This document shows, one piece after another, positions 36,437 to 46,993 of a stretch of 64,000 bases of DNA (the stretch's first letter is position 1; every line of letters starts with the position of its first letter). The notes under the pieces are model-generated. The model made no database searches and was not told the DNA's origin. It was given only the letters and a program-made list of their open reading frames with translations. Position numbers and translations under genes: made by a program. This DNA is from Liolophura sinensis. Taxonomy: Eukaryota; Mollusca; Polyplacophora; Chitonida; Chitonidae. The stretch covers positions 12,581,608-12,645,607 of the forward strand of contig NC_088299.1 in assembly GCF_032854445.1 (NCBI RefSeq), read 5' to 3'.

Positions 36437-36644
36437 ATTTTATTTTATTTACTTGATTGGTATTTTAAGCCGTACTCAAGAATATTTCACTTATACGGCG
36501 GGGGCCAGCATTTTTGTGGGAGGAATCCGGGCAGCGCCCGCGGGAAGCCCACGACCATCCTCAAGTTGCTGCAGACCCTCCCACGTACGACCGGAGAGGA
36601 AGCCAACATTAGTTGGACTTGAACTCACAGCGACCGCATTGGTG
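36437..36644 (-). repeat. SINE family 1 copy
   Basis: Minus strand runs from a partial head (CACCAATGCGGTCGCTGTGA, GTTCAAGTCCAACT) through TTCCTCTCCGGTCGTACGTG, the core GGGCGCTGCCCGGATTCCTC and tail TTCTTGAGTACGGCTTAAAA. It lacks only the outermost 5' bases. Confidence 0.85.
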
Positions 36645-36896
36645 TTAAGCACGTTTGACATACATGTACCTTCGTACGCCCAGTAGAAACCAGCTGATGG
36701 CTCGGTTGACCCGGTTAGTGGCCCGGTTTATTCTTAAAATATTCTTAAATTCTTAAATATTTTAAATCAAATTTTTTCCTAGAACATTCTCTTTTCGGAA
36801 CATTCTACAGCTTTCTCCCAGCCAAACTATATGACATATAGCAGAAATTCCATGCCCTGTCACATGTTGAAATTCTGTTATCGAATAGATTTAATC

Positions 36897-37140
36897 TCCG
36901 GGACTGTGTTCACACGCAACCTTTTTTTTTACAGGTATTTCACATTATCTTGATCCGAACTGACAATATCTAGAGAAAGAATTGATTTATTATTTTAAAA
37001 TACGCCCAGGGAAATTAGGAAATGAAGACATTGACGCCATTGAGGAAAAGTCTAAAACAATGTATAATTAGCAATGCTGTTGAGTGCATTTTGTGGGAAA
37101 TTTGCTGGAAATTAGTTTGACTACTAAGTATAACGTTAAT
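36897..37140. repeat. 240-bp direct duplication, unit 2
   Basis: Partner of 34495-34728, about 2.4 kb away, diverged by substitutions and a few small indels. Confidence 0.75.
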
Positions 37141-37249
37141 TAATCAGCATCCGCCACATAAATAATCGATGAATCTATTGAAGCTATTTATAACAGCATA
37201 ACAACATCGGGGCTAATGTCATGCCAGGAGACATGATCAACCAGTTAAC

Positions 37250-37400
37250 GGAAACTAAAATATCCTTCGGCCCTTGACCAGTGAGGTCGCGTGTTCGAAT
37301 CCAGAGCTAGGCGGTTTGTATCGAGCACTCTGGGGGTTTTCTACACCGTCATACCAGTGATAACTTCTTGAATATGGCGTTAAACACCAATCAGGTAAAG
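37250..37400 (+). repeat. SINE family 3 (short, with a third kind of tRNA head)
   Basis: Head CTTGACCAGTGAGGTCGCGT, GTTCGAATCCAGAGCTAGGC (good box B), a short core (GGGGGTTTTCTACACCGTCA) and the tail TTCTTGAATATGGCGTTAAA, CACCAATCAGG. The tail is shared with families 1 and 2. Confidence 0.7.
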
Positions 37401-38224
37401 ACATCAATCAGACTGTGCTCACGGAATTTTTTTCTCACTAGAAGCAATATGTTGTCCACTTTTCTTAAACAAAATGGATCGTATCTGTATAACGGGCAAC
37501 AAATGCATTTTAAAGTAATTTCTTGAGTGACATTTTTTCAGGATCTGTCCACACAATCTGTTGATATATTTCGAAGTATTGAAATTGCTAGGATTATGTA
37601 AATATTTTCTATTTGCAGACAATTCTGCACAGGCATTGATTCAGTGCTGTGAAATGTCTAAAATGTCAAACGAACATTAATGTTTATTGCTTTCTCAAAT
37701 GAATCCATTGCAGTTATGAGATGTCAGAAAAGTCGATATATCGGTGAAAATGATTATAAAGACATTTTTAACCATTTATCATGTGCAGATAGGCCATTTT
37801 TCATTTAGCAAGTCTTTTTTTTCTGAGAAATTTTCCAGCTTCGTCAGCCTGAAACCAGTGGCCATGGAGTTCGCGATTCTAGTGATTGCTAGTGATGACA
37901 GTTATGTAAAGAAAACGATACATACGCAGTAAAGAGTGTCGAGCTTTTTCATTCGACCGATGGTGTGTTTATGACGTCAAGTGCAGTCGATCTATGAACA
38001 TGTTATGCAGAAAGCATCGTCGGTTATCGCACATCTGTTACAGACTGGGTGCAGACCATTGTGCCGACGTCACCACATCCCGTATTGTTCTTCCATCCTG
38101 CCCCGTAAACAGGTTGTTCGAAACGACAGCTGTCCGTGTTTATATTCGAACTGACATGTCGTGACAGCATTTACAGCGAACGATATATACGCAATTACAT
38201 GCATGTTATTTATTTGCCTACATT
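37401..38224. other. Non-coding interval
   Basis: No repeat or convincing frame; the longest frames are under 70 codons. Confidence 0.4.
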
Positions 38225-38305
38225 TATCATCCTATTAATTTTTTCACTTATATGACGGGGTCATCTTAATGGGTGAAGGAGACCAGGCTGGCCGGAGAAA
38301 ACCTC
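38225..38305 (-). repeat. SINE core fragment
   Basis: On the minus strand: GGTTTTCTCCGGCCAGCCTG, CTTCACCCATTAAGATGACC and CCGTCATATAAGTGAAAAAA, a V-like core with the start of the shared tail. Confidence 0.5.
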
Positions 38306-40308
38306 TTCGCCTTGCACCCAATAAATATAATAGCCCAACAGTGCAATTACCTTCAAATACATGTAGAATTTAAGCCTACCGTAAAACGTGTAAACGATCA
38401 AATTGGCATCACAACAATTCAATGTTCTCCAAACCATGGTTGTAAAATAAGTACCTGACCCCAGGAGATAGTAAGCTCGACCACAACTTATCCTGGTTTG
38501 TTCATTAGCGGTTTTAAGGCAGGAGGTTTGTTAGGCAGCTGACGAAGAGCAGTCGTTTACTGCGGGTACCATCGTGTTAGCATTTAATGAATTTGGCGTT
38601 GTATGTCCGAAGTTTTTTGTCTGTTTAAATTAGTAAATGTATCAGTTGTATTCTGTTCGTTTTATTTTCAGTCTTCAACAATATATATTATACACATTGT
38701 ATAGCTCATATCAGGCGTTAAACTCCATTCATTCATTATGTCGCTAGTCTATAATATTATATCTGTTAGTGTATTTTTCGCCGCTCAACGCTTTAGATTT
38801 TTACTGTTATATAGTATTATCGAAAATGAATATTTCAGTCCTCATATCAGATATATTATAAGGCCTACAGCTTATAGATTTTCTCACAGTGATGTCTAAC
38901 ATAACACAAATCAGTAATCTCTCTTGCTTTATGCTTTCATTATGGAGGTCAGCGCTATCTCAACAATCAAACTACTGATCATGTGACGCACTGTTTCATG
39001 GCAAACAGGCTGTTCCTCAACACAGTAATGGAGCTTTATTGTCACATATATTTATAAAAACAATATATACATCATTTATATGCAACGCTGCTTTGGCCTA
39101 ATTGTAGAAGAAATATGTACTGGTAGCCATGGCAAAGCTAAGATAGCTATGCCTAAAATGCTTAGGTGCTTGGGATTAGCGACACTGAGATCGCTTTGCT
39201 TGTCAAGGTCTGATGGTCACGTGCTGGTAAGATGAAATTCAAGTCAAATCGTTCTTGAATGGAAGGCCTTGTCTTCATCGTAGTTATGACAGCCTAGGTA
39301 TCGACGACATTTTGTTTTCTACTGGACATCTGCAGTTTAGTTAGAGATATTATTATTATTATTATTAATGACCTTAGATCATTATGTATCCTGTATATAT
39401 AAACTAGAACTATTTGGCCAAGCGGCTATCCTCAGATTTACAGTCGCAAAATGCCTTTTAAAATGTGTACCTGTGGGCGACAGTATTGTCAAAGAACCTA
39501 TGGAGAACAGTATTGTCATAGTATGTTTTCATAGTCGGATGCATACGAGCACACACATGGACTGAAGATTGTAATGCTATAGCATTTTACTACATTTTTT
39601 CAACCAACATTTTGCTGAGACCACACGCAAACCGCCCCGTGTATACAAACATTACAACTGGGTAAAAACAGGCCCAAAAATGTGTATTAATCGTGTGTAA
39701 TATAATGTGGACACAAGAATCGGCCTTAATGGATCATAATGCAATCCTTTTGCCAAACCGCTTTTTTCATCCGGTGAAATAGAAGTTGTGGAACGAAAAT
39801 AAATATTACATCTGGAGTAAGAGATGTTAATTTATTGACAATGTGTTAACTGTATTAGCTTAATTCGCCCAGGCATGAGACAAATCCATGAACTTGTGCA
39901 TGCTCGGTAAATTTGCATAAATTCCTTCAGATCTTCGAACTGGTATTTAGCCCTATGCTCTTGAAGAAAATGAAAATTGATTAGAGTTACATCGGACTTA
40001 TATTTCCGTTATCAACACAGGGGTATTCATTTTCTAGAAAAATAATAACAATGCGAAATAACGTGGTCGACATTATCTTATACAACAGGGTGAATAGCCG
40101 GACGACGATATAGGCTACATTTACGAGACTGCTACGCTCAACATGTGTTACAATGTCGCTCCGACTGGAGGCTATGTATGTAGGAGTGGTACCATATTAC
40201 ATCATGATAAAATTCATTTCTTCAAATTTAACTGTATAGCTCACATCCAACGCCCCAATATTCGTAGTCTACAGATACCACTACATTAGCTGTATACCGT
40301 CCTGATAT
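38306..40308. other. Non-coding interval
   Basis: AT-rich with a short (ATT)n run at 39347-39366. No exon between exon A and here that I can defend. Confidence 0.4.
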
Positions 40309-40436
40309 TCAATACACAACCGTCTTAAGGTTCAGCACAAAACTGCATCAATGTTTAGTACAAAACTATAATAATGTTCAATACACAACCATAAAAATGG
40401 CCAATACACAACACTAACAGTGCTCAATGGGCAACC
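40309..40436. repeat. 23-bp tandem repeat, five and a half units
   Basis: Units start at 40309, 40332, 40355, 40378, 40401 and 40424: for example TCAATACACAACCGTCTTAA, TCAGCACAAAACTGCATCAA, TCAATACACAACCATAAAAA. Strictly 23 bases apart with no indels. It lies about 250 bases past the exon A donor, inside the presumed intron. Confidence 0.85.
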
Positions 40437-40674
40437 TGCTAGTTTCTAATATTGTGCCTCTCCTCTTTTAAGTTAAACGTGGTTTCCCTTACATATTGTT
40501 GATTGTTTACAGTACTTGTGAGTTTAGGTCGCACGTAGACTGTAGCCCAAAGGCCCAAAGCAGACCTTAAATAGCCCAAATGGTATATGGATATAAGTTT
40601 GTGAGCATTTTACATACTAAGTTGACATCATCTGGTGGGGCCTCTATCATACATGTACCTGGGATATTTGATTA

Positions 40675-40682
40675 ACTCTTAC
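40675..40682 (-). other. 5' splice donor of exon A
   Basis: On the minus strand the exon ends AAAG and the intron starts GTAAGAGT, a near-perfect donor. The reading frame meets a stop (TAA) two codons after the donor, as expected if this is a real exon end. It splits a Gly codon after its first base (phase 1). Confidence 0.75.
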
Positions 40683-42078
40683 CTTTGTCGGTTGTGGCCA
40701 GGTAGGTCATCCAGTTGTAGTGTGTCAAGGCAATTATTGTAAGTAGTAATCCGAGGAAGCTGAGGAAGACTGCCACATATCTGGCTCTGTTAAACACTTT
40801 GTGGTCCCAGTAGTCCGCCAGCAGATGCCATTCTATGATGGTCAGATGCAAACCGTCGCCATTCTTGGCATCAAGCATCCCATAGTAATACTGCTGCTGT
40901 ACCTGTTGTTGTCGGTGGTGGTCTTTCAGGTCTTCTTCCGACAAGTACTTGTGTTCAAGATCCGGGTGTACGAACTTAAGGCACTCTTTACGGGCTTTTT
41001 TGACGGGCGTTGGAATTCTGTCTTCTTCCTGGTTGTCTTTCTCCATCATGTCGAGTTTCCTTCGGTATGAAAGTCTCCGATCCTTCGACCAGCGAAGCCA
41101 TCGCGATTCCGTCGTCCTGCCCAGGAATTTCCGGGATCCTCGCGTTGAGCCACTTCTTGAACGGAACGAGCCCCCGCCCAGGGAAGAAATGCTCCTAACT
41201 GAGTTCCTTCGGCTCCATGAGTCTTCTTGGTCGGGTTGAAGACCGACCGACGGTGAGTTCGTGGTATAGCCGTGCCCGCCTGACGAGGAGAGGCCATAAC
41301 CCGGGACAGACGTCATGGGTTTAGCGGTAGAGCCGGTTCGGTAATTCGGCGCTCTCGTGTAATCATGTACCCTGTTATTGTCAGTGTTACTACTCGCAAT
41401 GAACAGTTCATCGAAATTGGTTCGATCTTGTGTGTAGCGATCTTCGTTACTGGCGCGGGCGGCAGCTGGTCGCCCCGACTCGCTGTTGCTGTTAATACCT
41501 GCCATTTCGACCGCAGTCTCGAAGGATGGTCTACGTCGAACGCGCTTACTGAAGCCCCTGGGGTGCACGTTACTGTCCGGGTGGGTGGAAATTGGCCTCC
41601 AAGTCCTGTCAGACACTTGTATATACACGACAGGTGGCGGAGCGAAAGTGGTATAATTTTTGTACTCGCTTCCGTCCCGTTGTGGGGATTGCGAGCAGTT
41701 GAACGTGTCGAGTTGATCACCTCGAACTGAGCTGTTAGCATCCTTTCCTGCCCCACCCCGGCAACTATGTAGACTTTCCTGCGAGGAGACGCCCGAGGTG
41801 ATCGTATCACCTAACCCGCTCGTCTCTGTTGAACTTTGGGCATGAATCGCTTGCAAACTTTGACCTTTCATCAATAATCCGGGCCCAGGCCACAGCAGAT
41901 GTTTCAGTCCAGCGCTGCTGGCTGCCGTCGCCTCAATTCGTCCCCCGCGTTTCACACTGCTACTGCCTCCTCTACTCACGTGGCCGGCGGAGATGCCATC
42001 GCCGGAATCTTCGGCTTTACACTGCATCCCACGATCACCTAGGCTTTCTCCTTTCATCTTTCGTCCCGCCGCTAACAT
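40683..42078 (-). CDS. First coding exon of a membrane protein with a long disordered N-terminus (exon A)
   Basis: About 465 codons open from an ATG at 42078 and closed upstream by an in-frame TGA. The coding part ends at a strong donor, AAAG^GTAAGAGT, in phase 1. Residues 1-385 are polar and low in hydrophobics: Ser/Gly-rich at the start, an Arg/Ser-rich block near 290-345, then a basic/acidic linker. A short Gln/Tyr run (QQQVQQQYYYG) lies at 390-400. One hydrophobic helix spans about residues 434-452, followed by HYNWMTYLATTDK before the donor. There is no signal peptide, so the N-terminus is probably cytosolic. A Trp just after the first helix recalls tetraspan families of the claudin/PMP22 type, but that assignment is inference and I do not recognise the gene. 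Met8 (42055-42057, context AAGATGA) has a better start context than Met1 (CGCATGT) and may be the true start. The exon is GC-richer than its flanks and its helix region matches exon B. Confidence 0.75.
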
Positions 42079-44282
42079 GCGAAGTCAACCCCGTGAACAG
42101 ATCGATGCACCTAAGTTGTGAAGATCGACATACATCATAAATACTTAAAACCTGGGTGAAATTTTTTTGTTAAAGAAAAAATGAAACTAAAAAAAAGCAT
42201 TAATCTAAACCCGCTTACAATAGACACCTTACACACAATCCCACCCTTTAACACAGAAAAAAACCCATTTATACTCTACGAAATCCTTGAAGTGAACCAA
42301 TAATGGTTGATTTGTTTGAGGCCTTGCTCAAGCTGTCAACAAGCAAAACGACCGCCAGTGGTTTTAATTAACGTAATGGAATTAACTATAAAACGATGCT
42401 AACCGACCCTCCACCTGGCAACATAAGCTGTGGGAAAGGTCTGTGTATAAATATACATGCGGCGCGTCAAAAGTGGATTGCATCGAGGCAGCTCCGTCGA
42501 AATCCTTGTAAAGCATCTCAAATCTAGAGAGATACTTGAGATAAAGACTCATTTTTCCGGAAGCTATAGCCTGCTAAACAACATATCCTCGATGTTTGAT
42601 CGCCTAATAACGATCGGCTCGAGAGCGATCTCTTCACACCTTCAAAACCTCATCTTGCACACTGCGACTGCAAAGACGCCAATGGCTCCGAGCACTTAGC
42701 CGGCTTACACAGAAAGCATACATATACTATTTACCTGACCAGTAAAATCAGGCTATGCAGTCGAGCCTATTCGCCTGTATAGTGGAAGGCCTGTACAATA
42801 TGGGTGGTACATATGTCGTTGACACGGTGCCGTACGTTGTCCTTGCTCTGAACTCCTGTTCTGTTATTGTCAAGGGTCATTAAATGGTCCTGTCAGCGGG
42901 GATGTTAAGCTGCATTTTAATACCGCCCGAGTATATTGCACCAGGCTGATCTCTATAAAGATAAAATCGTATATACCTTAGTTTGAACATGCATATGTTT
43001 CAAAAAATTGTGGTTTAACAGAATGAAATCTAAACAAGAACAGCTATCACCGCTGTATTTTCTGAGCTGCTGTAGCAGCGTTGCAACTGGCATACTCCTT
43101 GTGTATATGCATGTCAATATAACGCACTGTGAGATGTGGCCTGATTATCTGTGAGCACAGATTGGAGACTACCCCCTGGGGAAAATGAAAGGAAAAAAAT
43201 ATGTGATTGCCGACATGGCAACGAAGAATGCAGATGCAAACACGCGATGTCACCGCAAGCGAATGCATGAGAACGACGAAACTGTTAGTCGAACAGCAGC
43301 GTTGTGCAGGGTACTGCGTGTGCATATCAGTGACTTCGGTGTAAACCAGATACCGCTTCTAGTTAGAACACATCAAGAGAGGTTAGCGCTATTGAAGATT
43401 TAGGTAAACATATTAGACCATAAGACCTCCTACATCTCCCAATCAACACTTCTACACCCAAGCCACATCATGCAAATACCTTGTTGACAGTGCATAAATT
43501 GAAGCAAGCACACCGCCATTACAATTAGAAATCATTATGGCTGATTCGAAGGGCACGGTCGTTCAAACAAAGCCTTCAAAGCCGGCCAATTGTTAAATGT
43601 CAGATGAGTAATTTGATGCAGCTTTCTAGGGTGTGGAAATTATCAGTACAATTACTCTATCCACGCGACTCCACTGTGTACTGAGTACCAACAGCTATCA
43701 CAACCACCATGTAGAGGGTAGTGCACTCACTCATCATGGATTGTATTCGCAGATCTAACTTTTGTACCCATCACGCTTGTGTTCGATGTCGTCGAGACCT
43801 TTGTCTCAGTGGCAAAACTAAATTTGCTTGTATGGTCCCACGTCATATGTCATGTCTATAATTAAAATTCCATGTGCTATACAATCTTGATTCATCTGTT
43901 TTATGTCTGATTTGTCTTGTTGGCGTGCTTGTTTACATTCAGTTTAATCTGAATTTAACCATTATGTAGGCCTAATAGGAATTTGAATCCGCCCTAAAGT
44001 GGAGGTCAATTTGCAAAAAGTTTTCGAAATCATAAAATTATCTTCATTGTCTTCTCATTACTTTTGTCATTATCTCACGGTGTTGATCTGTTATGCTGAT
44101 ATATGCATAGTGAGCTAATTAAAGCTGCACAATTGAGAAATATACTATAGTCTATTTCTGTTTCTAAAATGGCTGTCAAAGTAATGTTTTATCAACTCTC
44201 AGAAACCAGACAGTTATTGACCTCGGTCAGTGGCTAAGATTGAGAACGCTATCAAAACAAATATTGTACAATTATTAGAAGA
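42079..44282. other. Upstream region of exon A
   Basis: The first few hundred bases should hold the 5' UTR and promoter of the exon A transcript. Frames of 80 codons (42457-42699, plus), 92 codons (43047-43325, minus) and 72 codons (43185-43403, plus) are not recognisable. No repeats identified. Confidence 0.4.
42445..42456 (-). promoter_or_regulatory. TATA-like element upstream of exon A
   Basis: GTATATTTATAC on the minus strand lies about 370 bases upstream of the exon A start codon, a plausible distance for a promoter with a 5' UTR of roughly 330 bases. The only support is the motif and its position; AT-rich DNA gives such motifs by chance. Confidence 0.15.
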
Positions 44283-44284
44283 AC

Positions 44285-44330
44285 AATGGGGTGGGGGAGG
44301 GGGGGGGGGGGGCTGGGGTGGAGGAAGGTT
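44285..44330 (+). repeat. G-rich tract, G-quadruplex capable
   Basis: GGGGTGGGGGAGG is followed by an uninterrupted run of G, then GGCTGGGGTGGAGG. Four or more runs of three or more G within 45 bases meet the usual G4 pattern. The run length may be unreliable in the assembly. Confidence 0.85.
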
Positions 44331-45240
44331 GGAAAATGAAGCCTATCTGTGTAGCCCCGTACTTGGCTTGGTACTTGTACTCTGATTCGCCTGTGACGTC
44401 ATTTTTGAAAAATCTTGTAGAATGGAGTGGACACTCGATTCCATGACAACCGACACATTCTGGGATCTCGTATGGACGATCTAAACCTTGTGATGTCCAG
44501 CAAACTAAAATATATCTTTACATAAAGATACGGACAAAAAGAGATAAACGAGAACTAGATCCGATATTGTGGCCTCAGGACCAGGGACCTATGACCTGTT
44601 GGAGTTTTCGGTGGTTTGTGGGGCTGAACAACGCTTTCTCTGTCCATTCCATTCTCTGTGATCTGCATGACAATTAGCAGCGCAATATTCTTTAGCATCA
44701 ATGAGGAAGGCTTGTTACTAACGCTCTATATTTCACTCTAACCCAACATGGGAAGTCATTAAGGGTTTAATCTCGATAAAAAGGACAGCCATTGTGACTG
44801 GTATACGTGTTACATGTGCACTTGACCTGTAACTGCCTGGGGATGCAGACATATGCTGGAGATATCTCGGGAGATATGCTCTAATAACGGTTTCGGCACC
44901 ACAGCTTGGTGGTGAATTCTGAGCACTTGTGTGCCTAATACAGTTATTCCATTGATATATACATCGGCATGGGAAATAATCCTGCCAAAGTGAGTTCTTT
45001 ATACATATCATATCTCTCTGTTACCCTTTTTCTTTGGTTCACTGTTTAACTGTGAAATTCAATATTATGTCTTTCATGTATAGATTGTGTCCAACTGTAG
45101 CAAGCCGGTTCCAAAGTCGACATATAAACATTGATGCTGTCTCACATGAGCGCAATAAAGACGTCACCAGACTGAATCCAGGTTCACGGGTCAATGCTTT
45201 GCAAAGTGGCAAATTGTAAAATATGACGATGGAAGAGCTT
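44331..45240. other. Non-coding interval
   Basis: Frames up to 92 codons (44733-45011, minus), unrecognised. No repeats seen. Confidence 0.4.
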
Positions 45241-45483
45241 GATTTATTCATTTATTTGATTGGTGTTTTACACCTTACTCAAGAATATTTCACTTATACG
45301 ACGGCGGCCAGCATTATGGTGGGAGGAAACCGGGCTAAACCCACGATCATCCGCAGGTTACAGGCAGACCTTCCCAGGTACGGCGGGAGAGGAAACTAGC
45401 ATGAGCTGGACTTGAACTCACAGTGAACCGCATTGGTGAGAGGCTCCTGGGTCATTGCCCTGCGCTGGCGTGCTAATGACCTC
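45241..45483 (-). repeat. SINE family 1, full-length copy
   Basis: Minus strand: TTAGCACGCCAGCGCAGGGC (head), CAATGACCCAGGAGCCTCTC, CACTGTGAGTTCAAGTCCAG (box B-like), TCCTCTCCCGCCGTACCTGG, GGTTTCCTCCCACCATAATG and CTTGAGTAAGGTGTAAAACA, ending in AAATAAATG. One of the best templates for the family here. Confidence 0.9.
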
Positions 45484-46857
45484 GTCCACGGATGTCCCTG
45501 GAAAAGTTTGAATTTTAATATTGAATGACTCCCCCTGGTTTGAACTTTGGCGTCTGGGTTACGAGGCGACATGTTGTGGTGATGAATACCAGACTTATTC
45601 CCGCAGACCACCCCTGATTTGATGTTTTGCATTATCGTGTAAATTAAAGAGAAATAAAATTAGTACCAACTGTGAAATAACATTTACATTGTGATGACTG
45701 ATTAAAGAAAAAGACGACATTAAGGTTGAAATAAACATTAATAAAATATAACTGTACATGTACCTTTCACAGATTATGGACCATACTAATAATGTATGTC
45801 GGTAATGACATTATATCAACTTTTCTCAGGCTCGTTAGTATATATTTAACGTCAGATTCGCTTTTCCATCACGTAGGGGCACATCTACATAGAGACTTTG
45901 CCGGAGATTTTTGGCAAAAAATTCGATCAGCGCAAAACCAATCAATATTATTAACTGTGGAGCAGGATAGCTCAAATATAATTATGCCTTACACAAATAT
46001 CAGCCTTGCCTGGGCAGATGTCACGTCTCAAAATTTTGTGACTTTTGTTTCAATGAGGTGTCGTTTTAGAATCATTTTACCACTATAAATAGTACAGATA
46101 CTGATATTTTATGAAAGACAATCATTTTCAGTATTCTTGGCAGATAGAGAAAGTTTTGTTTGATTAGTGAATATATGGTTTTTTTGCTAAAATCACCAGT
46201 ATAGAATAAATGTTCTGTCTCAGGATGATCACTTAATTTTTACGCAGTCTTTTCCTGATGTGGAAATATATGTAAATTTCAGCAGAGTTTATTGTGACGC
46301 TTTAGTGCTGAGATCTCTACATTTTCAGTGCCACAAATTGTGGTGTAATCGCTTTCAGCTGCACAAAAAACACAGGACAGCATGTCAGACTGCTATGACA
46401 CATCGGAATCTGAAACATCTGTTCCACTGGATTCTAGATTTCAATAATTGATTTTCAGCATGCAGCTTGTAGGCGCAACGCCTATATCAAGTGGTAAACT
46501 GACCATCCTGACAAAAACAGGAAAAACTGAGCAATCCTCGTAAATCATATTGTCAGCATGTATCCATCGATAGCAGAAATCCCTCCGTAATGATTGTGTA
46601 CTGAAATGTTGTCATGCTTAAACGTCGTACAGGCTTTCAAATGTTTACGTTCAACCAGAAGGAGGACATTCAATTAATATAAATTATCACAAGGCCTTAT
46701 CTTAACACAGTCATTAACTTCATTACTAAAATCAGGGCACACGAGCTACAGGTTCTTTGTAGGACAGGGACTTAGCGGATTAATCCGCCTCTCACTACTT
46801 GTGGGACCTTGGTGATATTAAGCGGTCGACGATGCACGTTCGATGAAGGGCAGCCCT
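45484..46857. other. Non-coding interval
   Basis: A 98-codon plus frame at 45792-46088 is unrecognised. No repeat family seen. Confidence 0.4.
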
Positions 46858-46993
46858 ATGGTGTGCATATCTGCACGTTACATTTGAGATAATGTCCCGT
46901 CAGCAATATGGTATGCATATCTGCACTTTACATTTGAGATAATGTCACGTCAGCAATTTGGTGTGCATATCTGCACGTTACATTTGAGATAAT
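46858..46993. repeat. 50-bp tandem repeat, 2.7 units
   Basis: Units start at 46858, 46908 and 46958: ATGGTGTGCATATCTGCACG, TTACATTTGAGATAATGTCC, CGTCAGCAAT. Only a few substitutions separate the units, so the array is recent. Confidence 0.92.

Noticed and set aside
41313-41810. 165-codon minus frame and 121-, 103- and 96-codon plus frames over exon A
   Set aside because: Shadows of exon A. Only the frame ending at the phase-1 donor has a sensible protein with a membrane helix and a splice site.
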